Source of the DNA: Phoronis australis
Taxonomy: Eukaryota > Phoronida > Phoronidae
Length of the DNA: 43,815 bases
Reading direction: 5' to 3'
Assembly: GCA_002633005.1 (NCBI GenBank)
Contig: NMRA01000256.1
Location: 1-43,815, forward strand
The notes beneath the pieces are model-generated. The model was not told the origin of the DNA and searched no databases. It worked only from the letters and a program-made list of their open reading frames with translations. Position 1 is the stretch's first letter; every line of letters starts with the position of its first letter. Position numbers and translations under genes: made by a program. This document shows, piece by piece, positions 31,175 to 41,895 of this stretch.

Positions 31175-33647
31175 CTGAGAAGTAAAAATGTTCAATAAAA
31201 ACATACTAGAAGTTAACAAAAAACAAGGTTGTGCACAATTAGGAGTCGATGGCACTGGAGGATTACGGGAGTAAGATACCCCACGGAGCTAAATGAGACG
31301 ATTTGTCACAGAAAACAACCTCTTAAAATGCCATCCTAATAGAGCTGGTGACAAAAATCTGTAGCCTCACATGAGATCAGTTTTGTAGATATAACTTGAT
31401 CACGAAAAAGTTGATGAAGCCATTTTATACAATGAAAAATCATGACCCTTTAAAGTGGATTTCTATCTCTGAAGAGCAAAACAGGGACGTAAAATTTTTT
31501 GGGTATCTTGGTAATAACAATAGTATGAATACTAAAAATGTTTAGTCAGAATCAAGAGTGCGTTCCGCAGACGCAACAATTTCGCCAGAAGCAAAGACAA
31601 CACAAACTTTTGCAATTGAAATGCATTCAGTGTTTTCTTGTAAACATTTAGGTTATAATGATTTTCAGCAAAGAGATGTGATGTAATGGGATTTGATTTG
31701 TTGACCAGACTTCTGTTTCAATCAGGAGGGACCTGTTCACCTGAATGTGTTCATCATGGCAGATATAATTTGCTTTTGATTTCTGATGTGAGTCCTAACA
31801 CTGCTGGTATGCTTATAACCGTGGATTTGATTGACATCTGGGTGTTAAATGTGCCGTTCTCTAGAGTCAAAATTAAATTAAATCAGCCACAAGACTCCAG
31901 CCTCACCTGTCATTCTTTTTGCCACTGTTTTGTTGTAGGGCATTTTGAGTGCGCGTGTGGCTTGAGCGACCCCAAGTAGGTCACTGCCCAGTGAATAGGG
32001 TAATTCTCCAATTATTGGTCGAGCCTACTTGCTTGCGTTCTCGGCACCGTGGCGACACGCGAAACTGTAATAGACATGAAATCATTAACACCTTAGGCGA
32101 AATATTGGATTTTAGAACTTCATGAAACACAAAGTCGTCATCAGACAGGTTATAAGATATATTTATTGGAATACACACATTAGGCCATTGGGCCATAGTA
32201 CATGTATAACAAATACAAGAAAGTAGTTGCTGTAAAGTGCTTTACAAACTAGACACTAAATTGTGATGTTTGAGAGCATAGTGGACAAATTTTAGATGTG
32301 AGATATCTCACGAGGAATTCAAATTTAAGGGGGGGGGGGAGATTGACAAAAGTGAACAATTAAGAATTCTACCCAAAGATCAGGGTACCTAAACTACACG
32401 GTTAACGGACTCATAAACACGGTCACGGACGCATGAATACGACTCACGGACCTGCAAACACCGTCCACGGACTCACAAACACGGGAACGGACACACAAAA
32501 CACGATCCCTTCACCCAAATAAACGGGCCACGGACTCACATTCACGAAGAAGCACGGCTAACGGACCGCCAAACACGGTTTACGGACAAACTATAGATGT
32601 CAGCTTACCCAGGAAGTCGATGAACCCGTGACCCGTAATCCCAAAACCTCATTTTTCCGCCGTAAAAAGGGATTATGTGCATTTAAGCGACAAAAAGTTT
32701 TGCTGACCAACAGGAAATAAGAAAAGTAATAAAAAAATATTGTAGCCAACTAACATTCAATTCATTACATACCTATAACTTATAATTACGGATAATTACG
32801 GGAAACTTGATTCATAAGACTTTTTCAATTTTGTCAGCTTTTAACCCCAACATACAATTACAATTAATAAGTTGTAATGGTGTATTGATTAAACAATTAC
32901 CTAGATTGACAGGAGCAGCTTTTATCAAAATTAACATGCAATTTCTCAATGTTTCAGCTTAAAAAGCAATTTATCCAGATCATAATCACGGTTGCATTAA
33001 GTACCCACAGCGATTTTGTTCGCATAAAAATCACAGTTCATTACTAATTAAGTACTACATAACACGCTTTATCATTTATGGCTGATGGTTTAAATGGGGG
33101 AAAGACGATTATTAAAATAAAACCGGATTGTGTTTGGTGAGACTGCTCGGGTCCAGAGTTATAGGGTGGCATGTACGTCTTAAAATTTACTGCATCACTC
33201 CTCATTCTTGAGTATTTATCCTAAATACAACACATGTGTGAAGCACTTGTCCCGCTTTTTCATAAGTGAATGTACTCTACGTCACTACATCATATCCTAT
33301 GGAATTCAATATTGTAATGCTGCTTTTACAACTGACAGTGCTGACACCAAAAATTTGTAAAAGGTCAAAAACCCTAGCGGAATGTGCATCCAGAATTAAC
33401 CAACTCAGAAGTGCCTGTCATTCTGAAAGATAGGTCAGTCATGCAATTATTATACTACCTCCACGAAAAGGAGAGTTCAATTCAGGATGCCGTAGGTCTC
33501 GACTGCTGCTAAGTGGTCAAGTAGCTTACCAATCTTTCAACAATCAATGCATTCGCCGCATATTTTCATCAGCTGAACAACATATACCCTAGATTATTTC
33601 AGGCTTATTCACTCATATTGCCTCAATGATTTAGAAGATTTGCATGA
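31175..33647. other. Intron-like DNA of the unidentified gene, with a minisatellite
   Basis: No further exon could be supported here. It includes a G run near 32330 and the ACGGAC minisatellite at 32405-32590. A plus-strand open frame at 31686-31979 has no domain or splice context. Confidence 0.4.
32405..32590 (+). repeat. Minisatellite with about 20-bp units beginning ACGGAC
   Basis: About eight imperfect units of the type ACGGACTCACAAACACGGTC follow one another. Most units are 20-21 bases, with two longer ones. The repeat is strand-biased, G-poor and C/A-rich. Confidence 0.85.
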
Positions 33648-33744
33648 TTATGTGCAACTCGGAGTGAAGACACATGCCTTATCTGGTTGTCGACCATCTA
33701 CAAAGACACCCATCAACGCAGTCAAGGGAGCTAGCATATCAGCA
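33648..33744 (-). CDS. Tentative internal exon of the unidentified gene
   Basis: Minus-strand sequence after a strong acceptor (TTTTTCTCTCCTTCAG) that is open in phase 2 for about 31 codons, reading ADMLAPLTALMGVFVDGRQP and then PDKACVFTPSC before a stop. Entry phase 2 would suit the exon at 31174, but no good donor is visible inside the open stretch, so its end is unknown. It may be a real exon with a non-canonical donor, or chance. Confidence 0.3.
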
Positions 33745-35386
33745 CTGAAGGAGAGAAAAATGGCAAATGTTATTGGACTACTTTAGGTTTAACATCAAGT
33801 TAAGCCATATAGAAACACAAGTTTATCCAGGATTTCAAAAGTAGAGCACCCAGAAGGGGTTCTCAATTTCTCAGGGTGTCCATGACTTAAATGATGCATG
33901 ACTATGTTTATTTCATGACCCGAGTAATATTGCTGTTATAATGTGGTATGATGCTGTGTCGATGCAGGCTCTGTAATATTTTTGTATTTGAATCAACGTC
34001 TTTATTCTGGACAGTCCAACGAGCTCCCAGAGATGTCGCTAGCAATGACGAGACACCCATGCTTTCTTAATTAATGACTTCACTTGGGTGACCAAACGCA
34101 AAATGGTCTAGTTAGGGTGTCTCAATTTGAGTCAGTGTGTTGATTTGGATGTCTTGGATCCCCTCTAGATGAAGGTCTACAGACCTCACAGTTGGCCTTA
34201 AGATAATTACCTGACTCTAATGATAAATGAAAAAAATAATTTTTATCAGTAAATTTTTGACATGCCATGGATTCAAACATTGTACATTATAGTTTCACAT
34301 TGTTTCAGGCAGTCAGGAAAATGGACTCACAGAGCATCGCTACCAAGCCTGGTGGAAAAAATTCAAAACCTGCTACACTTCACAAAGAGATGGGTGGAAA
34401 CTGGTCCACATAGGCAAGCTACCCATCTTTAACTATTATAGCTCTATAATTGAGTTTGTGTATTCTGTTGGCTGGCCTGTCATAAACAGTGGCCAAGTAA
34501 ACCAAGGAAGGGCCAGAAACTAATTACCCTGCCCAGCTAAGCTGATCACAGCTTAACATTGGATTATGGCTTTCTGCTGGTGAGCTTGTAATGAACCATA
34601 CATAATGAAGTGTAGATGATAATGGGGTGAACAGTTCTTGCCCTTGGATCTTTCCAGCAGTGAGCATGCAACTTAAAAAACTGAAAATCTAATCAGATAT
34701 GGACACAGAGATGAGCTGTGTCCACCCTGATGGGTCACTTGGTGTAAAGTGTAATGGAAGAAATTCAAGCACCCACTAGTCGGATCCCATGGTTGTCATT
34801 GAATTGGACTTGACTTAGTACTTCCCAGGACGATTCAATCTTTACCAAAAATGATTAACAGGTACTTATCGCACAATCACAAAGTACAGAGTCAAGTAAC
34901 ATTAAACCCAAGATTTTATTTTGATTTAGTCGTTAAGCATAGTCTGCTTTTAAAGAACTAGCAAGTTTTCAAACCAGAGTCATACAATTTCTGGTCACCT
35001 ACATTTCAGTTACTCCTTCCTCAAAAATCATGTCTAAACTGAGTAAGTAAATCAAAAGTTATTATTGACAGAGAGCACATGCTCCTTGTGTTGTGGACAT
35101 ATGCCACATGTCTGACATAATACATTATTTTGGACTGGTATCTGAACCAATCAATTGTACGTAGGTCCAATTTGAAATCACATATCCTTGTCAGCTTGTT
35201 CATAACTAACTAAATACTGTCAAAACTTAATGATAATTAAGTTTGCCTCTGTGGCGAACATTCTACTGAGACCCTCGAGGCGGGCGAGGGAGAGGGGCCA
35301 GCCAAGAGATCTACCACTGATCGCACATTTCACATTAAAAACACGATTTTCAATAGATTCAGACAGGAAAGTTTAACTTAACATAC
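33745..35386. other. Probable first-intron DNA of the unidentified gene
   Basis: No exon with both good splice sites and matching phase was found. Two acceptor-like sites followed by short open stretches (near 35148 and 34682, minus strand) lack usable donors. Confidence 0.35.
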
Positions 35387-35569
35387 CGCGTGTAATCTGT
35401 AGATGTCCTTGGGACGGTTGCGGGAAGGGAAGGCAAGTACGAGTCCCGTAACGTCATGGTGGAGAACGGTCTCTGTAGGCCTACCTCTGCCATGTCTCAG
35501 TTTCGTATGTAGCCTATTGCTAAGGACGACCGCCGCGAAAACGACAATATTCCCAACAACTTTAGACAT
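35387..35569 (-). CDS. Unidentified gene, first coding exon with a hydrophobic N-terminus
   Basis: Begins with ATG at 35569 and runs 61 codons to a strong donor (CACGCG|GTATGT, phase 0). The N-terminus MSKVVGNIVVFAAVVLSNRL is a signal peptide or signal anchor (about 15 apolar residues after one lysine). A basic stretch follows (TKLRHGRGRP), then TGLVLAFPSRNRPKDIYRL. The exon is noticeably richer in CpG than its surroundings, as expected near a promoter. I link it to the exons at 31 and 29.7 kb because they share strand and lie downstream, but intervening exons are not resolved, so the link is an inference. Family unknown. Confidence 0.55.
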
Positions 35570-37129
35570 GGTTTTATTTTTGGCGAAAAATCGTTTCTTA
35601 GTGAATTGAGTTGCGTAAATGGAGAAGTTGTGGAGAATGAGCTATCACTAAGATAAACTACACGGCGCCTTAGGTGTGGTCCAGTGGCTGTCTGTTGTGT
35701 TTGTCTTTTGTGATCTTTGACAGCCAATAACTGCTGCTATTGTTCAGTGTTGTTGTTGGCCCTACTGAAGAAGTACCAGAGATATTCGGCTATTTTAACG
35801 GGACAACCACATTTGTAACGTGGTGTCTCAAAAAGGACCCATTTGTAGAGAAATTCCACACAAAAGTCACCCTTTCCTGGGATTTTTCACGGTTTCGCCA
35901 AGATGTACTCTTGAAGTCTTGCGGCTAACGTGCCTTACGACAATGATGGAAGTCCCCGTAGACAGGCTGGCAGGTTAATTTCACAAACATAATCTATTCA
36001 TAGGTAATTCATTGACAGAAGAAGTCATGCCATAAACCTCTCTTGAGCGGCATCATTGTCCTGTACCGTGCCCTACACGCACCTCTCAATCTCTATTGAG
36101 TGTAGTCCCCGGACAGTTACAAAGACGGCATTTGAAACTGGGTGTAAAGAAGTTTAATTGTATGACAAAGTAGGCGACTGCGTTCCTCTTGTAACCATTA
36201 ATAGTCTACCAGAATGGGGCTAGTGAATGAAAAAAATAATGATGTCTTGTTCAACTTTTTGGTGCCCGGCCGTTAGCTGAGGTTGTAGCTTCCGTTGCTG
36301 AATGATACCTCAAAACACAGCAAAAATCGACAATGACAACACCTTACACATGTACATTTGTGTTACAGTAAATTTTCAGAGTTTAAAACGTGAAACTTGA
36401 TGGTATACGCAGGCCCGCGCCTATCCGTGCGTCGTGCGTTACGTAGAACTTCACATCCCGCAAGATATCTCATGCATTTCGTGCTACGTGCGAAGCACTT
36501 GATCGTCATTTTTGTTATCAACTGAGGCCTTTGAGGTACGGTTCCGGACAACCAACGAGTTTTTGGCAAAATAAATTAACCAACTCGTCGATTCTGGTCA
36601 TACACACTAACTGTGGCCCCGTCTTGAATAGGAATAGGCTGGCCTCATATCTTTTCAGCTCCAGTGCTATTTTCCAAAATCCACTTTCTTTGGTAGGCCT
36701 AACATAACAATCCCAAAAATGTACTCCATTGTTTCATGTTTACGGCAACAAACACTATATTATCAGGATCACTACTCAATTCTCTTCTACGAAAAAAGTA
36801 CGTGGACCAAGTTGAACTATTATTCAAGACACTACAAATTGATATCTAAGTAACTGATGGTGCTTTACTGTTTATATGTTTTAACTAAATATTAGATCTT
36901 TTACTCTGTCGTACACTATTGTTGAATACAAAGAGAAATAGAAAATTACATTATCGAAAAAATAATTAAGTAAATACTGTCCATCAGTTAATTCAAAATA
37001 CCCAGCCTCTATTTTGTAATAATTGGTTGCAAACTCCTTAGGCTGAAAACGATAACGTTATAAAGAAATACGTACTGTAGACGGTTTAATTTTGAAGTGT
37101 CGCGTCTAGTAGTTAGAAAATGGCAAAAA
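35570..37129. other. Upstream region of the unidentified gene, otherwise no feature
   Basis: The first 150 bases upstream of the ATG at 35569 are moderately CpG-rich and probably contain the 5' UTR and promoter; no TATA box stands out. A plus-strand 62-codon frame at 35740-35928 and a minus-strand 68-codon frame at 36363-36569 show no domain. Confidence 0.4.
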
Positions 37130-38140
37130 ACAACAAGAGATTTTAGTTATTTGGAAAAAGAATTTTGCAAATAAAAAATTCAGTGTTGATGAACAATCAA
37201 GAAGGAAATCTGGAAAAAAATCTACTCAAGACAAATCTTTATGCCTCAAAAGATGATCAATTATCCCATTGTGACCTTGACGTATTTCTACAAGATTCTA
37301 ATTGACCAAAACGTGTAAGGAACTATTACTTATAATGAAAAAATATTTGTTCTAGAAAAATAAAAAATAGATCTCCAGATTCCGACGGTTTTATTGTCGA
37401 GTTATACAAACTTTTTGGTTAGATTTGGGTGAATAACTAGTTACTGCTATTAATTGTAAGTTTCTACAGAGTTCTGTGCTTTCTGCAGTAAAACAAATTA
37501 TCCCAAAAGACAATAAACCAGGGAAATTTTTTAATAACCTGGGGGTTAATGCCAATGCTAAATATAAATTATAAACTAATGTCGGCATATATTGCTGAAC
37601 GTTTTAATTTTGATTTTCTTGATCCATGAAAACATTCCATTGATCTATGATCTTAATTGTGTTTCTGAGCAACTGAATATTCCAGGGTGGCTAGTCCCCG
37701 TCGATTCTGAGAAGGAGTTCAACTCTGTCTCTCTGGGATTTTCTACAAAAAAAACTTTCTCTTTTAATTTCAGTCCAACCAAACTGAGTTTCCTTGCATA
37801 ATAAAAAGAGAGCTATGGCATTTGTTATTCAATAGGGAATAACTTTTCCAGTTTTGAATTAAGTGGAGGATGTAAACAAGGTTACCCTCAGTCTCCTTAA
37901 CTATTTTTTTCTGTGTACCGAAATCTGTTTAGAAGTAATAAGAATATAAATGGAATCAGGAAGAGGTCTCTTCCAGATGGAATGTAGATTGACTCTTAGG
38001 AATATAAATTAGCTTATGGCACTGCGATTGTCATTGACGGTTCAGAAAGGTCGTTAAAGACGCCCTTGATCTACTTGATCAGTATTCAGGTTTAACTCCG
38101 AATTTAGATAAAAAAAATTCTGGACAGGTTTCATGAAACC
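37130..38140 (+). mobile_element. Tx1/L1-like LINE reverse transcriptase relic
   Basis: Plus-strand fragments in changing frames follow the order of a Tx1/L1-clade ORF2 RT. These are LYASKDDQLSHCDLDVFL, NRSPDSDGFIVELYKLFWLD, IIPKDNKPGKF, a palm A region as VDSEKEFNSVSLGF, GGCKQGYPQSPYYFFLC, and after the catalytic region DGSEKSLKDALDLLDQYS-like sequence near 38040-38090. The catalytic ADD is no longer present (AYG at that place). Many stops and frameshifts show an old copy. No endonuclease domain or poly-A tail was found, so only an internal part survives. Confidence 0.75.
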
Positions 38141-39442
38141 GTAGATTATAGTCTACTATGAAACATATTAATTCAAGAATTTGCTCTGAAAAAAAATAAA
38201 ATGGTCTAGATCACAATTTACAATCCATATTCTAAGATCTTTGTCTTTTATAAGGTAGAAATCATTTGAAATTGTTTCCCAGCTGGTTATTTAGTCATTT
38301 ATAAAACGTCTCTGATTCATTTCTTTTTACGTTACTATTACGTTCTAATTAACAAATATATATTTTAAACCTGCCAGGTTCATGGAAAATGATAATTATT
38401 GATGAATCCAATTGCTTATATTTTGCATCTGGAATAATCATACATGTACAGTGTCAAGAACTGATAACTACCTTTCTAATAAATTAAATATGACTTATAT
38501 GCAATGAGGTTGAAAAACGGCGGAGTTGCGAAAAGTTTTAGTGACAGTTAAATCCATAAAAATAACCAACACCGGAATAAGTGAACATCGAAAACAGTCG
38601 AGTGAAATAACACAAATTGCGAACAGAAAGTATTGTGACATCGAACTGTTACAATCAGTGAGAGAGACCGTACCCAGACGCTTCAAAAATAGAGAGAAAC
38701 ACCAGATAAACAAATAGGCAATCCTTAGTCCCTCGCCTGACTTGCGAGAGGCTACTGTACAATACTCCCTGCCGGCGGCTCTGTACTAATTTCATCCCCG
38801 CATATTTTAAACGGCTGGTAGTTAAATTCTGTCACCAATAGTAGCAGATTTTCGTTTTCAGTAAGGGGAGTTTAGAATTCGTGCGATTCCGAGGAGCATA
38901 GCACCCAGCGGGGGAGGTCGGGAGGTGGATACTGCCCTCTCGTGTAAGAGTTTTTTTTGGTTTTCGTAGCTGTTTTCGTTTTCCTGGCGAGGTTTTTTTA
39001 TTTTTTAATTTTTGATCCTGTCCCAGTTGGGTTTAAACAACCTGAATCCCCCGTAGATCCACCCCTGACCAATTAAGAGGTCTTCACCAAATCAAATTTT
39101 CATTTTACAGTTTAAAATTGTCACTTAGGCGCTTACTTACTTCCGCTATCTTTTTGTTCTATACGTACACGCATCCACTTTGAAACATGTATATAGGAAT
39201 TAATGTGGTTTGGTTTGTCTTTAACTATTTCACCACGCGTGATTACACGAAAAAAGCATGGACGCCAATATCAACATACATGTATCATCTAATAGATTTA
39301 AACCTTAATGTCAGTGCTGTATTGGGGAGTAGGCGCACGTAGGCGCAGCCAACCACCTTTTGGCATTTGAACGTAGCGCCTTCGCACTGAAAGTTACTTT
39401 CAGTGCTCAAGGTGATACGGTGGGCTTTGGGCGCCTACTTAC
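38141..39442. other. No gene seen
   Basis: AT-rich DNA grading into a repeat-like section near 38900-39070 (a T-rich tract, then GAATCCCCCGTAGATCCACCCCTGACC, similar in style to the repeat ends at 12.9 and 21.9 kb). No credible exon. Confidence 0.4.
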
Positions 39443-39520
39443 CACTAATTTTACCACTACAGGCGTCGATGCACTCACTGTACGACAGTCCTTCAATAGC
39501 AGTGTGCTTTGTCGCAAAGA
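39443..39520 (-). pseudogene. Shortened PAN-like exon, paralogue of 10968-11114
   Basis: The minus strand after acceptor TTTCGTTTCGCAG reads HTAIEGLSYSECIDAC, nearly the same as the exon at 10968-11114, and the flanking intron (TTCGT..CGAAG, GGAAATAAAACGCC) is also similar. After the DAC the sequence diverges. A consensus donor (AGTG|GTAAGT) follows 78 bases in, so the short exon keeps phase 1 at both ends; reading on meets a TAG at 39435-39437. The second half of the module, with two cysteines, is lost. No matching EGF, WSC or F5/8C exons were found around it. It may be a dead duplicate or a shortened exon of an incomplete paralogue. Confidence 0.55.
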
Positions 39521-39908
39521 CTGCGAAACGAAAACGCAAATACATAAAACAGACACCCATCTATGGAAATAAAACGCCGTCTTCGTACACGAAGCTGAAA
39601 GAAGCTGACTTAGATAACGACATTTGTCATTGGTTTTGCCTAACAGAACAAACACCAATGGACATGTCACCTTTTCTTTACTCTGTCGCTTACTGCATGC
39701 AAATAATGAAAGTATCGAGTCATTTCTCATCAAAAGTCCTACAGATGAGCACAGAAACTTCTTTTATTTTTTGGCACTTTCACTCCAGCTGATAAGCGAA
39801 GTAGCGCAAGAAAAAGAGTAAAAATAAAACAAGAATGACCCTTTTCACCCCAAAACCACCACTTCCTTGCCTATGCTCAACAGACGCCAACACTAGATTC
39901 TAAAGGAA
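39521..39908. other. Intron-like sequence between the shortened PAN exon and repeat block B
   Basis: The first 100 bases are similar to the intron next to the 11-kb PAN exon, with an extra ~29-bp segment. The rest is unique. The equivalent interval at 11 kb is about 1.7 kb longer and holds the polymerase relic. Overlapping open frames on both strands (39403-39792 and 39407-39733) are not supported by any domain. Confidence 0.5.
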
Positions 39909-40812
39909 AATTTAAAAATGTTGTAGAAAAGTGTTGTCGATGAATTAGACGTTTGCAATTCTGGCTTGTTTTAGGGCCACCTGAAATTGCAGTCGATTTT
40001 TCAGTAGCTACTCAACAATGCACAAATGCAATAGGGACCGACGTCTTCAATAAACTGATCTGAACAGGTGTTTTTTATTCTCATTCTCGTCATGTTAACA
40101 AATACAAAGAAACCAGATTCACTGAGCCAACATGCAACGCTTGTCTCGAAACTGCCCCCAAAAATCTGACCAACCCAGGACTGGAATTGCTTGGCAGTGC
40201 TAATTGGCAGCGGCTCCAGCCCAACTTTTCAGTGCCATCTAATCACTGCTCTCAAAACTGGACTTGAAACTTTACTTGGCAAGCTTTGAATAAAGTTACA
40301 CAAAGTTGAACCAAATTTTATGGAGTGATTATGCTACGTGGTTGATTCACTTTGTAGTCTGAGTCTGAGTCGAGTACAAGGTGGACAATGCTTGGCTTGG
40401 CTACAACTTCAAAATACATCTCAGAAATGAATGAACGAATTCATACATGTATGAAACATTTTGATGCTATGGTATGATTTCAAAACCAATTTTAGGATTT
40501 GTTTTTAAATGTTCCAGTTTTGCACGAATGGCTATCAAAAACAGAATTTTTGTGGTTTTCGTGAACAAACTTAACAATTGTATAAAACGAAATCGAAACT
40601 TCAATTTCGACAACTGTGACAGCGTTTTCGAGATTTCATCTTGAACATCAACATCAAACAAAATTTGGTCATATTGTTGACATTATTGTTTTGTTATGAT
40701 GGTACCATTCTTTTTGACAACTTTTACAGACATGATCAGGTGACACAATTAACGTTAGATTGGTATAAAGACAAAAATCAGACTTCATACTTTCAGAAAT
40801 ACATGTATATAG
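39909..40812 (+). repeat. Dispersed repeat block B
   Basis: Homologous to 13220-14029 throughout and in the same order relative to a PAN exon, so both belong to one duplicated segment. Block B is slightly longer because of insertions such as the extra ATTCATACATGT near 40440. It ends exactly at GTATATAG (40812), where DIRS sequence takes over. Confidence 0.8.
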
Positions 40813-41039
40813 CACATCAAGCACCTCATCTCGCAAAGTTTTGTCATACCATAATCTCCATCAACCACCATTTCGGTTTTGCCCCCGCAATGTTTTACGA
40901 TCAACAGTTTCGCCAATTGCGCTCAGCTACCCGTGTCCCTTGGGAAACCACCAATATGGAACTCTGGAATCAGGTTATCCTGCAATCTCACAAAATTTCA
41001 TCTCCCTCTAAGTACTCCAATTCCATCCGAACTAACTAA
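40813..41039 (+). pseudogene. DIRS gag-like protein, C-terminal fragment
   Basis: The frame entering from block B reads AHQAPHLAKFCHTI, then FAPAMFYDQQFRQLRSATR and ...LW before a stop at 41039. A YD-x-x-FR-x-x-R/A...W pattern is typical of the C-terminal part of the first ORF in DIRS-like elements. The N-terminal part is lost at the 40812/40813 junction. The upstream codons in the same frame (from 40641) belong to repeat block B and only look like part of the protein. Confidence 0.65.
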
Positions 41040-41171
41040 CCCAGTCCTTTCGTTCCCACTTTCTCCAACCACGTTCAGCTGCCTCACACCCCAGCGGTTT
41101 CTGCCGGAGGTTCAACTCCGCATTCTGCCCAAAACAGCACTGTCGCTACCTCCACCGCTGTATCACTTGCA

Positions 41172-41895
41172 ATGACCTCCACCCCACCTCTGCTTGCCCT
41201 ATCTCCTCCCATCCCCAACCCACACCACGAACCACCTCCACCGCCACCCGACCTTCCAACACCTCTAAAAATACATAAACTTGAACCATATCTCCTTAGT
41301 TATACATCCGCCCTTACTGTTCGCATCATTCATGGTTTCACTTATGGTTTCCGTATCGGTGTTTCCTCTATGTTGTCCTCCCCACCTACTCATAACCACC
41401 CATCTGCGGTCCTCAACTCTGCTGTGATTGAACACACAGTACAGCACGAGGTTGACTGTGGCCGCTACTCCGGACCCCACCAGTACCCTCCATTCGACAA
41501 TTTCATCACTTCCCCTTTGGGGCTTATACCTAAGAAAGACTCCGGTAAATTTCGCCTTATCCACAACCTTTCATACCCATCTCGGGATTCCGATACCGTT
41601 AATTCTCATATTCCCTTATCCTTCTCTCAGGTTCACTATGAAACCATTGAAAACGCCATGTTTCTAGTCCGCCGCTCCGGCCACAATTCTCTCATGGCTA
41701 AAACAGACATAAAGGATGCCTTCCGTCTTGTTCCCATACACCCTTCTGACTATAGTTTCCTTGGGTTTGTTTGGGCCGGTCAATATTATTTCGACCGTTG
41801 TCTTCCCTTTGGTCTTTCTTCCTCATGCAACATATTCCAACTCATCAGCTCATCCTTCCAATGGATTCTTCAAAATAAACTCAATGTCCCAGGGT
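41172..41895 (+). pseudogene. DIRS reverse transcriptase, N-terminal and fingers/palm part
   Basis: After a proline-rich leader, the frame shows the RT blocks SPLGLIPKKDSGKFRLIHNL, then KTDIKDAFRLVPIHPSDYS with the first catalytic aspartate, and FDRCLPFGLSSSCNIFQ. The frame is then lost at about 41890-41895, just before the catalytic DD, where a one-base shift moves homology to the frame that continues at 41894. The start codon of the real protein may be further upstream. Confidence 0.88.

Noticed and set aside
34595-34682. Minus-strand open stretch after ATTTTCAG as another exon candidate
   Set aside because: Open in phase 0, but its only donor-like site is weak and gives the wrong phase.
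35061-35148. Minus-strand Cys-containing open stretch after an acceptor-like site, as a second exon of the unidentified gene
   Set aside because: Phase would fit exon 1, but no acceptable donor with the phase needed downstream was found.
40641-40812. N-terminal part of the plus-strand frame running into the DIRS gag-like fragment
   Set aside because: This part lies within repeat block B, which also occurs at 13.2-14.0 kb without any DIRS sequence, so it is not part of the protein.
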